A stretch of 64,000 nt of DNA from Phaseolus vulgaris (GCF_000499845.2 NC_023758.2:37032108-37096107); one strand, 5' to 3'; counted from the stretch's first letter, positions 13,601-25,646 are shown. Translations and numbers: made by a program. Notes: generated from the sequence alone by a model not told the origin.

Positions 13601-16600
13601 AGTTTGTTGTATTGCATTATTTTTGTGCAAGTATTCTAGCTATACTGTATAATCTTAGAATCCATCCTTTTTCTTTGAGCTGCAGCTCCTGAAGTGGGTT
13701 CTGACAATTTATGTAGAGTCTGGATAATTGATGATACAGACAACAGTTTTTCAACACCACCGTTTCATATTAAATATGCAAGACAGGATGTATATCTTTC
13801 CATCATGATCTCATTCTACCTGTCTTTTGGTGTATGTGAGGTCAGTTTTTCTCCCTATTTTAATGATTTACTGATATAACCCTTTAACTTGTCTGTGTAT
13901 GAAATGGAGGTTAATTTTTTGTTGAAACATACTAGTATAGGAGATCTTGTCATAAGATATTGTCAAACACAGGACAATTTTAACAGCATATAATGCTCAA
14001 ATATTAACATGACATGTTGGAAGTGTCCTATCCTGTGTTGTGAACATCCTAATGCTGACTATATGTTCATCTATAAAATCAAAGCAAATTGAATTTTTAA
14101 TTATTGAAAGATATACAATGGCCTTGACCACATTCAGTGTAAATTATGGTAATGATGACTCTAAATCATATTATCTTATGAAGAGCATGGAAGAGCATGG
14201 AAGATTGTCTTCTAGATTGTCTCATTAGACTATCTAGTTGTGTTAAAGACTATCGTCTAATAGTAGATTGCCTCCTACTAGTGTTTTTGGCTAGATAGTT
14301 GTCCGGTGGTTGAGTGTGTCTAGTAGTGTTCTAGCAAGATCATCTACTCTTATAAACTATAAGATGACGTAAAACTTCTAGCATCTTGACGGTTTCTTGT
14401 TGCACTTGAGGTCTATATATAGAGTCTTGTTTAACACTCTATGTACGTTGTTCGATAAGTTATCTCAATATGTATGATCTTATACCATCCAATAATACAA
14501 TGTTTCTTTCTATTCTCTTTCTCTTGTTTTCTCTTATTGTTGAAGAACCCAATAATTGACGCCACCAAGAGAAAGAAAGTCAAGAAGATCAAGAATTGAG
14601 ACATCGTTACCTAGTTTGACATTGAGAATCTCTCTAGGGGTAATGGCTTTGGGTTATGGAGGATCAAGGTGAAAACTATCTTGACACAACAAGATTGTGC
14701 TGAAGCAAGAAAGGGTGAGGCGAACAAGTTATCTTCTTTGTCACGAAAGAAAACTAACATGATCAACAAAGCCAGACAACCATAATTTTGTGTTGTAGTG
14801 ATAATGCATTAAGAGAAGTTGTGAAAGAGAGAATTGTTGCAGCAACGTCGATGAAACTTAAGTCATTGTATATGACGAAATCATTGGTGCACAAACTATA
14901 TTTGAAGCTACAATTGTACTTGTTCAAGATGGCATAATCAAGAACAATGGTGGAGCAACTAACAAATTTTATCAAGATTCTTGTTGGAGATCCCACATCG
15001 ACTAGAGATTAGAGTCTTTCATTGTATATAAGTGGGTGCAAACCTCAACCCTATGAGCCGGTTTTATGGGGTTGAGTTAGGCTTAAAATCCACTTCTTAA
15101 TATGGTATCAGAGCCATTTTGAGCTTATCCTAGCGAGTGTTTGTGTTGGGCCTATCGTGCCACCCACTATCGGGCCGCTATCGGATCACCCATAATATAT
15201 AGTCCCACGCACGAGTTGGCAGTCTCGGCGTGAGGGGGTGTGTTGGAGATCCCACATCGACTAGAGGTTAGTCTTTCATTGTATATAAGTGGGTGCAAAC
15301 CTCAACCCTATGAGCCGGTTTTATGGGGTTGAGTTAGGCTTAAAATCCATGATAAGCCCAACAAATACTCGCTAGGATAGGCAAGAAAACATGCTCTGAT
15401 ACCATATTAAGAAGTGGATTTTAAGCCTAACTCAACCCCATAAAACCGGCTCATAGGGTTGAGGTTTGCACCCACTTATATACAATGAAAGACTCTAATC
15501 TCTAGTCGATGTGGGATCTCCAACAATTCTAGATAATCTTGAGAATATTGAAGTGAAGCTAAGATTTTTTTACTTCTAAATGTTTTGCCTACTATGTTTG
15601 AGCATGTCAAGGACGTTTTGCTATTCCGAAATTTCTACATAAACCATTACTATGGAGGAGTTTCAGACCTCAATTAGGACTAAGGAGCTTCAAGAGTCTA
15701 AGGTGATCATGGAGTGGGCTTGAATGCATCAAAGTTGAAGAACAAGAAAAAGAGCAAAGCAAATGAAGAAATCTAACCATTCATTAGATGATAGGGCAGA
15801 GAAAGGGTTTGAGTTCTACAACTGCTGCAAAAATAGGTCACTACAAGAAAGATTGCGAAGAATGATAAAAATAAAAGGAATTCTCAGTTTTAGAGACTTC
15901 GCAAATGTTGCAGTTGCATTTTATAGTTACGAATCTATGGGGTTGTTGGTAGCATCAGTTTCAGAATAGAGGAGTTGTATCATGGACTCATGTTGCACTT
16001 ATCATATGTGTCTTGTGAAAAAGTTCTTTGAGACCTGAGAATTGAAGGAATGAGGTATAGTTTCTCTTGAAAACAATAAAGTTTGTAAGGTGCAAGGTCT
16101 GATGTTAGTCACATTGAAGATGTTTGACAATTAGGAGAGGTTGTTGAAGGATGTGAGGTATGTTTTAGAGCTCAAGAAAAATCCTTGTCAATTACCATGT
16201 TTGATTTTCTTGGTCTAATGACCAAGATTGAACATGATATAGTAAAAATTTCAAATGGAACATCTACAGTTATTAATGGGGTGAAAAAAAGGTCTTTAAC
16301 ATTAAAATGGTTTAACAAGAAATGCCTTTTTTTTTACACCATTGCATTGGTCCATGCCTCTCATTCTAAAAGTGATTGCACATATGTGTGTGGCTGGTCA
16401 AACAATACAAGATAAGACGAAGTTGTGACATTTAAGACTATCATATGTGAGTGATCAATGATAGTATAGAGAAGTTGGATTTCTATGATCAGTGTGCATA
16501 TTGCGAAGGTCTCACATATTGAAGTTCGAGACTAGTGGACATGTGTTCAGTAGATTATTTGAGTACATGCAGGTCCTTTTACTTTGAATTGGATTCATCC

Positions 16601-19600
16601 AAAGGGGTTAGACGAGGTATCATATGACAAAAATCAACCGTCAACTTGGACCTTGGCTATCAACCTATGCATGATAACGAGAGGAGGACGATCAAACGTA
16701 CACACAAGTTTGTATATGTTGATCTTATTAGTTATGCCTTTAGTGCAGTTAGACAGATAGATGGTTCAAAACAGAGAGATTTCAGGGAGGCACAAGAGGG
16801 CATAGAAGTGTAGTGGCAAACCTGTCATGGAAGAAAACTTTGAATCTTTGAAAAAAAATCACATGTGGACACTTATGTACCTAACCAAAAATCAGAAGCT
16901 GGTTGGATGCAAGTGGCTGGTACTCAAGAAGGAAGGAATATCTAGTATGGAGAGGAAACACTCAATGCAAGATTGGTGGCAAAAGGTTTTATACAAGTAG
17001 AAGGAGTTGATTATAGTGAGATTTTCTAAGTTGTGGTGAAACATTGTTCGATAAAGATCTTGATGCCAATTGTTAATCACTATAATTTGGAGTTAGAATA
17101 ATTGGATGATGTCAAAACAATGTTCTTGATTGGAGACCGTCTATATGCACAACCTAAGGTTTTTGTTGAGAATAAAAGAAAAGTTTTTCTCTTGCAAAAT
17201 TCATTGTATGGCTTGAAATAAAGTCCACGACAGTGGGACAAGAAGTTTGATGATTTCTTGAGAATGACGGATATTTTTGGTGCAATAATGACAACTGACT
17301 ACATTTTGAAAACAGAAGAAATGTGTGTATCAAACACACATTTTAGAGTTGATTAATTTTTGGTTTGATGATTAAGAATGATGACGAAAAGAGCTCTTCC
17401 CGATTTGGAGTAAAGTTAGAGAATTGTGATGATGACTCTAAATCATATTGTCTAATAAATACATAGAAGACCATCTACTGGATTGTTTTATTAGACTATC
17501 TAGTAGTGTTAAGACTGACATCTACTATTTTTTTGGCTAGACAGTAGTCTAGTGGTTGAGCACATTTAATAGTGTTCTAGCTAGATCATCTCCTCTTGTA
17601 AACTATGAGACAATGTGAAACGTCTAGTGTCTTAACGGTTTTCTGTTACACTTAAAATCTATATATAGAGTCTTGTTTAACACTCTATGTACGTTGTTCG
17701 ATAAATGACCTGAATGTGTATGATTTTATACTACATAATTAATAATATAGTTTTTCTTTCTATTCCCATTCTCTTGTTTTCTCTTATTGTTGAAGAACCC
17801 ATCAATTATAATGAATATGAACTAAGATCACTGAAAATACATGTAAACACAATGCAAAGATTAGATACCTACATGTAAGCAAACAAGCTTTAGTGTAATT
17901 AGATATTCATTGTGTCAAAATCAATATTGAGAGAGGGGCCTAATCATGCACACTGATTCAAGTTGCTAATGGCTGTACCTTGGTGCATATCATCTCACTG
18001 AATATTCACAATTTACAAAGATATCTGCTAATGCCATTGACACTTTTTCTTCCTCCTGTCCTCTTCATTCAATAAGCTGATGGTAGAGGCAATGAGATTT
18101 ATAAAATAATTGCAGAAGAGGAAAGTTTTCCCTTTACATCATGAGTTGTAAAGAAGGAAGTCATGTCATTCCTTGGTGAATTGGGTTGGGGAAGGAAAAC
18201 CTATGTTTAGTCTCTTTATTTTTTCAACTATTGGATACAATTGTCTTCATGAGCTCATGGTTATTTGAATTCATTTCTACTTCTGTTGTGCAAAGAAATA
18301 GGATATGTTTCCGCTTTCCTTTCATTATAATAATCTATCATGAAAAAAAACTATTGTGACTTGCTGCTTTATTGATGTGCACCACAAGACTACCTTTTAT
18401 TTTTCTTCTGTCTGGTAAACTTTTGGTTATTGACTAAACACAGGGACAATCCTCTTCTGTCATCTTGAAGTTTGAACTCATGCATGCTCCTATAATTGGA
18501 ACTGGGTTAGTTAATAGTTCCCTTTCCTTTTTTTGCTGCACTAGTGTACTTAACTAGTGACCATACTTTGATATTGATTTTTAGTTAGATTTTATTATTA
18601 CAATAATGTGAATTTGAGGTTAAGTCTGAACTTATTTCATCATTGTGCAGGCCCGAGTTACAAGGTTCTCTGGATGCATATGCTGCTTCAGTTCATGAAT
18701 ATAAAATTCCCCCTAAAGCTCTTCGGGGATTGCATTCCTATTGTCCTGTTCATTTTGATGCTTTCCATGCTGTCGTTGTTGATACAAGCATTCACATCAG
18801 CCTACTAAAAGCTAGTTATCACACATCTCAACAGAAGGTATCCAGGTTTGTCAGACTTCCAGTTTTTGAAGTTCAAACTAACTATTACACCATTTCAGTT
18901 GGAATATCATGAATATATCATTAGAATTAGTCCTCTGAGCAAGGAGTAGTCTTAGAACTTAGAAGTTGCTTCCCTGTTTGGTTAAGGTTAGGTGTGCTAT
19001 TATTTGTGGGCTTGAGCTAGTGCTACTTTAGTCATACCTAATTAATAGTCTCAATGGGCCTCTTCCCATTCACTATCTAAACCTTATAATTTAACAGCCT
19101 TAATTTAATTATGTTTCTCTTACTTATTGTACATACTGTATTGTTTTAGCTTTTGAATATGATTAGTTGAATTATATCAGTGATTCCAGAGGTTCAGAAG
19201 GTGCTTATGTTGAAGATTATGTATGGTCAAACAAGGTATGAGGTGTTCTGTATAGATCACATCACATGATAACAGTGATTCTTGTTTTACGGTGTTTTAA
19301 GTTGCACAGTTGTGGTTCATATTATTTGATAAGCTTAATTTTGTTGAGAAATGTCTTTGCGTACTATTGTAACTTATTCTTCTGATTCTCAAAACTCAAA
19401 TTAGGTTATGCTTATCAAAGCATTGATGGCTGCGTATGATATTCTGCTTGAAGATTTGAGAAGAATTAGCACAGGCATTGGCAAAGCTATTGATTTGACT
19501 GAAATTACTTTTGAATCAGATGCTACAGAATGGTTTGCTCCTACTCCACCAGCATGTGTGAAAAGTGTTGATGGTGAACCATCACTTCAACTGTCCATGG

Positions 19601-22600
19601 CACAAGTAACAAGTGCTGAGGTTTTTAATTCTGTCAACGGGAACATTTTATTATTTGTTTTAGCTTCTTTGTGTTTTAGACTAGTTACCGACTTACAACT
19701 TCCATCTTTCCCTAAAACAGAAGTCTGCTTATTATATCAATAATCTTACTGAGAAGTCAATTCAACCTTTTTCTTGGGATGATCATCTCTTGAGCTCTTT
19801 CCAGTCTCTAGGGAATCAGCTCTTATGTCTCTGGAACATATTTCTGAAATTCCACAGGTTTGTATTGCAGTGATCTCATGTCCAAATAATTATTTAAGTT
19901 TGGCAGCTTTGAAATTGTAGCTCTTTTTTAGTATATTAATGCTTCTATAGCTTTATATCCATTCTGATCATTATAGCGGAATGAAGAACTATTTTTCCTC
20001 GTCTTCTTTCAGTTTGAAGTTTTTTTTTCCTGCTGCTTTTTGCCAAGCTTGAGTTTATTTTACTGGCTAGTGAGATTAGCTTGTCCAGGACGAGGCTGAT
20101 TTTTGTCATAAATTTGTACAGTTTTTATATGTAATGTAAATGCATAGCTAGACTGTTATGTTGTAAGAAATTAACTATTTTACCATAACATTTCTGCAGT
20201 GCATTAATTCAATAACATCTCTTGTTTTGCCTCATCATTTTAACCAGGGAAAACAAAACAAAAATACTGGAATTTCTGCAGAAAACCTGGGTGATTGATC
20301 GGAGAACCGAATGGTCTATATGGATGGTGTACTCAAAGGTTGCAGTGCCTCGTCAAAATATGAACAATGGAGTTGAGGGGACATTGATGTCCCACGGTGT
20401 ACATAGAAGTTCAATACTTACAAGGAGGTTTACTGATGATGTAATAATCTATTATTTAATATTTATTAGTTCTGTTTTCATATGAATTTTCTTTACTGGG
20501 TCGTTTTCTTCGAATATGTTATGTCCCTTTTTCTTCAATTCAGCCTATTCAAGCTGCAACAATGCGTGCAGAACTTCACAGGCGGGGAATAGCACAAATG
20601 AGGGTAAGCCAATATGTTTTTTTTTCTGGAGTTCTTTGCAGTATTATAGTTTCAGCTGACTGGAATTGGTGATATATGTGATTCCCATGCAGATAAACAA
20701 TCGGTCACTTCAAGACATGTTTATATTTGGAGATCCTCTGCTGGTTCCTATCATTATTATAGAACGCTTGGCAAACGCTTACCATTCTGCCAGTGTGAAC
20801 TCAAACTTCAATCCTTTGGAGGACAAAGGGAGGCATATTGTAGAAAATGGATCCAGAGCCACAAAGAAGTTGTGTGGTAGTAGTTCACAGCAAAATGAGC
20901 TTGTTTTGAGAATAGTTGTTTTTGTTCATGGGTTTCAGGCATGTTTCACATTCTCTAGTTGCTTTTATCTCCTTGTTATGGGTTTTGTCTCTCTCTGTTA
21001 CTTTTGGCCTTCAGTCTTTTGAAGTTATAATCCACAGTACTTCTCTTTGAAAACTGAAACGGCAATTTATGTTCTGGGATAATAAATGGGAGAATTCAAA
21101 ACTATGTTGTTGTTATCTGATATAATAAAATATCATATGCAGTTCTTGCTTTCAAACTTTTTGCACGAAATAGCATCAAATTGTGTCCAATTTGTTGTTG
21201 ACGTTGTTATGGTGGGACAGAGTAGCTTTTATGTGCATATTTTGTTTTCCTCTTTTAGTGATATATAATACATCCTCCATTTCTATTCCATCTTTGCATT
21301 TTTCTTCTGCCCCCCTATTTTCTTTTGTTGTTGCTGTCTGCATCAAATATTTACCGTCTTGCTTGTGTTTCCATTTCCCAAAAATACATATATTACTTGT
21401 TTGTAGGATAATTAGAATTATCTATAGCTTAGTTGAGGATTCTATTATTATTGGAATGTGATCCTGGTAGTGGGGGTATCCTCTTGGGGACCTATGAAGG
21501 AAGGAAAACTATGTTCTAATATAAGCTACCTCTAAACTACCAGAAAATATCCTTTCAATACCAAGTATTAGTATACTATTATATTTATAAAATAATGAAT
21601 TTATTTAGAAAAGTAACTTTAAAATAATCACTCTTTCATTCTTACCATATATTTTCTCTTATATAATGGTTCTAATGACTACTTTACTTTCGTTGTTAGA
21701 TTAAGAACTAAGCTGCTTGCTTAAATAGGCATTAGTTTTTCCTGCGATTGCTCTATCTTGGAGGTTTCTATTTGTTTTCTTTAGTCATTCCGCACCTAAC
21801 TCTGCTCAATACAAAATTTTCTTAAAAGAAATTGGTTTTGTTGTTTTGTTTAGTTTCAGCTATTTTTTCTATCAACCTTCAATGGTTAACGTGGATTTTC
21901 TTGCAGAGAAAGTTAGATATGCAGTATTGCAATGTCCTTTCTTTTATTTTCCAGTGTGGCTTGATTTTTGTATTATGTTTCTTATTGCGTTTGTACAACA
22001 GTAACAAGAAAAAGCACAAGAACAAGAATAAAAGAAAACAATTGTGTTATAACATAAGGTTACACAGAGTGAATAAGTTGTAACACAACATACCCAAAGA
22101 ATAGTGTTTCTATATATAAAACTAAGGGATAACAGAAAACCATTAAGATAGTTAAAACAAAATATTGTCTACAATACAAGGGGTAAACAATAGACGGTCT
22201 GACTAAATCTTAATACTACTACACATTCTTTGGTAGATGGTCTCCTATGCTGATTCATGCGAATGCATCACAACTATTATGTAATTGTCTTGTTTATCAT
22301 TTTTTCCCATTAATAGATGATTTGACTAAGTGTGCTCTTCATGACTTAACTTAACAGGGAAATCATTTAGATTTACGGCTTGTTCGGAACCAATGGCTTT
22401 TAATAGACCCCAAGATACAATTTCTAATGTCAGAGGCAAATGAAGATAAAACATCCGGAGACTTCAGAGAAATGGGATCACGGCTTGCCCAGGAAGTGAT
22501 CTCCTTCCTGAAAAAGAAGATGGATAAAGCTTCAAGAAGTGGAAACTTGAAGGATATCAAACTTAGCTTTGTTGGTCATTCTATTGGTAATCTCATTATC

Positions 22601-23823
22601 AGGACAGCCTTAACAGGTACATCTATGCATAATTTTTTTAACAGTAGTGTTCAGAAATTAAACTAGGGAAAGTAATCTCTTTTTTTAAATAATTCCAGAG
22701 AGCATCATGGAGCCATATCTAAGATACTTGCAAACATATGTCTCCATATCTGGTCCGCATTTGGGTTATATGTATAGTTCGAACTCTTTATTCAATTCAG
22801 GGCTGTGGATATTGAAGAAGCTCAAGGGCACACAATGTATTCACCAACTTACATTTACAGATGACCCTGATCTTGAAAATACTTTCATCTATAATCTTTC
22901 CAAGGTATGGAATGCATAATATTTTGCTCTTGATTACAAGTTACCTGATGCCTAATTTCTTATCCTTTTCCATAATTGTGAAATTCATGCGGTTTTAGGG
23001 TTTTGAAAAGGGACTTTAGTTATTGGAGAAGTGGGGCTACAGGGATGTTTTGTTTATATTCATTTGCTATATTTTAATGAAGTGAAAATAGGGACACAAG
23101 TGCTATTAGTCTTACTGCTTTTTATTGTCCACAGGAGAAGACATTGGCTAACTTCCGGAATGTTCTTCTTTTGTCTTCACCTCAGGTTACCTTTATATGC
23201 TTATGATGGGAATCATCATTATTTTTAAAAATTTCCTGCATTTAAATGCTAGATCATTTCTGGAAAGGTGAAGATGTAGCAAGAGAAAAGCAAAATAGGT
23301 AGATATCTGCAGGGTGGAAAGCTGACATTGATTAGGATTCATGCTAATAATGATATCATGACTGTTTAGTCACACTCTTCTGCAAGTGTCTTCCATCTTA
23401 AATTATTTTTTGTTTGTTCATGATAAGGGGGCCTGTGCAAATGATAGGATCTTGTTATATAGTTCATTTCATCTTTATAAGCTTTAACCTGACTACAGTT
23501 TTCCTTTATAATGATTCCTTTTTGTTGCATGCCAGGATGGTTATGTTCCGTACCATTCTGCCAGAATAGAACCATGTCCATCATCTTCTTTGGATTTCTC
23601 TAGAAGAGGAAAAGTCTTCATGGAGATGCTGAATAATTGTTTGGACCAAATCCGAGCCCACTCTGACCATAGGGTGGTCATGCGCTGTGACATCAACTTC
23701 AATACCTCTTCCTATGGCAGGAACTTAAACACACTTATTGGACGGACGGCTCATATTGAGTTTTTGGAATCTGACATTTTTGCAAAGTTCATAATGTGGT
23801 CTTACCCAGAGCTGTTTTGTTAG
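4679..23823 (+). CDS. FAM135-like putative serine esterase/lipase (DUF3657 + DUF676)
   Basis: Modelled exons: 4679-4863, 4962-5047, 13686-13840, 18444-18505, 18651-18845, 19181-19235, 19405-19620, 19721-19857, 20248-20440, 20544-20603, 20693-20938, 22358-22616, 22699-22904, 23135-23185, 23536-23823. They sum to 2394 nt with consistent phases and encode 797 aa, close to what I recall for Arabidopsis homologues. The N-terminal half matches the FAM135 domain ([19 protein letters not shown] segment). The C-terminal half is an alpha/beta hydrolase of the DUF676 type: VVFVHGFQG near residue 523, the nucleophile motif GHSIGN with Ser about 605, a likely acid in [13 protein letters not shown] (Asp about 703) and a likely His in [10 protein letters not shown] (about 775). 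The start is the first ATG before the conserved FRRLRW segment. Intron 11 is GC-AG; the others are GT-AG. Introns 2 and 3 hold nested transposons. The substrate is unknown. The gene looks intact. Confidence 0.9.
5267..6881 (-). mobile_element. Short gypsy-like LTR retrotransposon relic, non-autonomous
   Basis: Two related flanks of about 140 bp, 5267-5411 and 6744-6881, share long segments and both end in GTAACA, giving TGTTAC at the start in minus orientation. Directly inside the right copy, on the minus strand, a frame opens with [16 protein letters not shown] and runs to a proline-rich stretch (6484-6717). This looks like the N-terminus of a Ty3/gypsy gag. The rest of the 1.3 kb interior reads only as broken fragments, and no reverse transcriptase is visible. 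No target duplication or clear primer site was found. It lies in intron 2 of the hydrolase gene. Confidence 0.55.
6484..6717 (-). pseudogene. Truncated gag N-terminus of the gypsy-like relic
   Basis: A 77-codon frame starting [10 protein letters not shown], with a polar, coiled-coil-like first half (repeated leucines, [11 protein letters not shown]) and then a histidine- and proline-rich tail. This resembles the start of plant Ty3/gypsy gag proteins. It includes a run of 15 G on the + strand (6520-6534), read as prolines on the minus strand, and stops shortly after it. Downstream the same protein appears to continue in other frames with several stops, so this is a dead gag fragment. Confidence 0.5.
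6885..7719. other. Intron 2 sequence with possible LTR fragment
   Basis: Mostly non-coding intron sequence. At 7447-7460 the string AAGGGGAGAT followed by TGTTGCAAG resembles a polypurine tract joined to an LTR start, and a TATAAATAAGCC word follows at about 7630. A tRNA-like B-box word (GAGTTCGATTCT) lies near 7430. These suggest the remains of an LTR element directly upstream of the TRIM, but no second LTR copy was found. Confidence 0.3.
7720..8039 (+). mobile_element. TRIM (miniature LTR retrotransposon), 3' LTR partly deleted
   Basis: The 5' LTR runs from TGTTGGAGATCCCACATCG at 7720 to about 7840. It is followed at once by TGGTATCAGAGCC (7841-7853), a primer binding site complementary to initiator tRNA-Met. 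The interior is only about 120 bp and non-coding, ending in a purine tract (GTGAGGGGGTG). The 3' LTR starts at 7977 but lacks about 45 bp (it jumps from AGAGAT to GAGCCGG) and stops at about 8039. The organisation LTR-PBS-PPT-LTR in about 320 bp, without coding capacity, defines a TRIM. A second, rearranged copy lies at 14982-15525. Confidence 0.85.
8286..11380 (-). pseudogene. copia pol (integrase, reverse transcriptase, RNase H), one frameshift
   Basis: The upstream frame (to 9311) carries a GAG-pre-integrase region ([15 protein letters not shown]), then the integrase core with [27 protein letters not shown] and [15 protein letters not shown]. Next comes the start of the RVT_2 reverse transcriptase ([23 protein letters not shown]). 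Near 9405 the frame shifts. The downstream frame (8286-9407) continues with [11 protein letters not shown], the palm motif YVDDIVL and RNase H ([43 protein letters not shown]). Apart from the frameshift the catalytic residues look intact. Confidence 0.85.
11286..12431 (-). pseudogene. copia gag and protease region, broken
   Basis: The frame begins near 12431 and has the copia gag signature [17 protein letters not shown]. It is cut by a stop just after SEVWEQA (about 12084) and by another about 100 bases further on. It then reads through a zinc knuckle [14 protein letters not shown] (about 11620-11660) to the protease active-site segment [12 protein letters not shown] (about 11370). Close after this, near 11340, the frame shifts and protein similarity continues in the next frame. 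Residues around the protease aspartate are intact, but no continuous gag-protease product can be made from this copy. Confidence 0.8.
12945..13231. mobile_element. MITE with GGGTCTGTTCAAAT terminal inverted repeats
   Basis: The left end GGGTCTGTTCAAAT (from 12945) is matched by the right end ATTTGAACAGACC (to about 13230), giving inverted repeats of about 13 bp around a non-coding interior of about 260 bp. It lies in intron 2 of the hydrolase gene. No clear target duplication was seen, so the superfamily is not settled; the CAGGG-like end would fit a hAT. Confidence 0.55.
14153..17801 (+). mobile_element. Decayed Ty1/copia retrotransposon in intron 3, host to a TRIM insertion
   Basis: LTRs of about 399 and 372 bp (14153-14551 and 17430-17801) begin TGATGACTCTAAATCATATT and end TTGTTGAAGAACCCA. 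They share the block ATATATAGAGTCTTGTTTAACACTC. The interior keeps recognisable but broken copia parts on the + strand. A zinc-knuckle remnant lies at about 15800-15865, with a frameshift. A protease remnant lies near 15985 (DSCCTYHMC, where DSG is expected). Reverse transcriptase pieces lie at about 16900-17250 ([25 protein letters not shown]). Many stops show it is old. The TRIM-derived composite at 14982-15525 inserted into its gag region and is therefore younger. It lies in the sense direction of the host gene. Confidence 0.75.
14982..15525. mobile_element. TRIM-derived composite with three LTRs, last one inverted
   Basis: LTR 1 (+) 14982 to about 15101; primer site TGGTATCAGAGCC at 15103-15115; short interior; purine tract GTGAGGGGGTG; LTR 2 (+) 15241 to about 15349, truncated. 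A stretch complementary to the region after the primer site follows, then the inverted primer site (about 15392-15404) and LTR 3 in inverse orientation, 15405-15525. The outer ends are TGTTGG and CCAACA. They are flanked by the direct repeat ATTCT (14977-14981 and 15526-15530). One target duplication around the whole unit argues that it inserted in this shape, rather than being rearranged later. No coding capacity. Confidence 0.85.
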
Positions 23824-25281
23824 TAAAGAAGTAATCTACTTGGAATTTAGACAACCTTGTTGATTTAGATAGAGAGTGAAGTTGAGACAATACTTCAAGA
23901 ACATTGGAACTTAATGCATAGGATTGTAATCAAAACACAGCTCAGAGATGCCAATTTAAACTCCATCAGAGTTAGTAGGCTTTCAACACCATCTTCCGGT
24001 GTGAAGAATTGATAAATTTGACCCCTCCAAAAAATTCAGGTCAGGAAAATAGAGGAATTTGCAGAACATCAAACATGCATGTGACCTTGGCCATTGTAAC
24101 ATACTTTTTTTTATGTAGTTATATAGTACTTTTTTTTCTCGGTTGTGGATGGTGCTACAGCCTTTTTTGGCCAATAGGCAGGGTGTAGGCGTGTCTGTAC
24201 AAAAGACAAAATTGTGAGTTTACCTTGTCTCTTTATGTTTATAGGAGTCTTTAGTTCTATAAGCTTAGGAACCTATAGAAAATGTTGTACGCTGACAGAT
24301 ATTGAAAGAATTTCCTAGATAACTTCCATCCTTTTGCTTCAGATTACGCTTTCTGGTGTCATGGTGCCTCTTTAAACCTGTTACTAGTTCATTTTGTTCA
24401 TATTTCTGTACTTGTGTGTGAAGATTAAATATACCTCACTGTAGATTCAACGTAACACTAGTTTAGTGTACAGTGCTTCATTGGATAACACTGAACAATT
24501 CATCCAAACTAAATCCTTCAAATAGATATCTGTATGTGAGCAGTTTGACTATAGATGCCTTTTATTTAATGGTGCTCTGTGCATCATACGGTAGAGTGGA
24601 AATCGAACATGTGCAAAAACTGAACTCCGACTACATAGTAATAGCACCAAGCGAGATATCAAATGTACTACTTTTCTACCAGCGCTTTTCTTTCAGCGTT
24701 TTTCTTTGTACGATTGGCTTAATAAAGGATACTCTAAGAAGCTCTTAGCTGCAAGTGCTTATAGTAGAGATAAACAACAGCAATTTACTTTTCTTAAGTC
24801 TAGAAATATTACACGAAATCTGTAAGATTCTAGGACCTATGGACAAATATACTATGATTACGAGTAAAAAAGCTTTAAAAGGGAAAAACAATAACAAATA
24901 AATAAATTAATATCTCAATTAACTAAAATTAGTTTAAACATAAGTTATAAACAAAATTTTAAAAAAAAAGTGACATAAGAAATAAAAATTAATTTTAGTT
25001 TATGAAAATGATTTTTTTTTCATTTATAGATAAACACTAAAATAAGCCCAGAAGTCACAAATGAATTAACCCAATATTGTCAAATAGATGTATATAAGAA
25101 AGACGAAACAAAGTTCATTCTATCAGCTGACTCAAATTCCACTCAGCCCCCATTAATTTATCTTCATTCTGCGTTTCTTTTCAATGTACTCTTTCAGAAA
25201 AAAAAATTGAATTGTAAGGGAAAAAATGTAAATGTATAATTTCTGCCCATCCCCTCTCCCCAAGTTTTGGGTACAAATTAA
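23824..25281. other. 3' flank and spacer between hydrolase and ROH1-like genes
   Basis: AT-rich DNA between two convergent genes. The first few hundred bases probably hold the 3' UTR of the hydrolase gene, but I cannot place a poly(A) site. Short open frames here show no recognisable domain. No repeats or transposon ends were noticed. Confidence 0.5.
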
Positions 25282-25517
25282 AAACAAAATTTGAACTTAT
25301 AATCTTCATTAGACCCTTTGTCTAAGTTTCCCTTCAAGGCATTATTGCAAGTGCCTTCCGACTGAAGTTCTACCTGCTGCATTAAAAATGACCTCATACA
25401 AGTGCAACAAAAACACCATTTTATATAGTAAAGCAAAGATAATATAAACTATTAAATTCGTAACCTGACCATTCTTTTTTTCAAACAAGTACTGAGAATA
25501 ATACAGTGCATTACAAG
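25282..25517. repeat. 236-bp segment duplicated at 44551-44786
   Basis: This segment lies 130-365 bases past the stop codon of the ROH1-like gene, so probably in its 3' UTR or immediate 3' flank. A 236-bp copy in the same orientation, about 90 per cent identical by eye, is found at 44551-44786. There it abuts a broken copia pol. Shared landmarks include TTAGACCCTTTGTCTAAG and ACCTCATACAAGTGCAAC. Confidence 0.85.
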
Positions 25518-25646
25518 AGTGCTAAAAGATTTATCTGCTTGTCTTGCCGAGTCATTCCTCCTCTCAAAAAAAGATGGTGAGATGTAAAAAAATGTACACG
25601 CTCCGCAAATTTGTACATCTGATAGCTCATCAACAACTCACCATTT

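Noticed and set aside
18838..18845. Hydrolase exon 5 ending at 18837 (AAG|GTATCC)
   Set aside because: It would force a stop at the start of exon 6; the donor eight bases later (CCAG|GTTTGT) keeps the reading frame.
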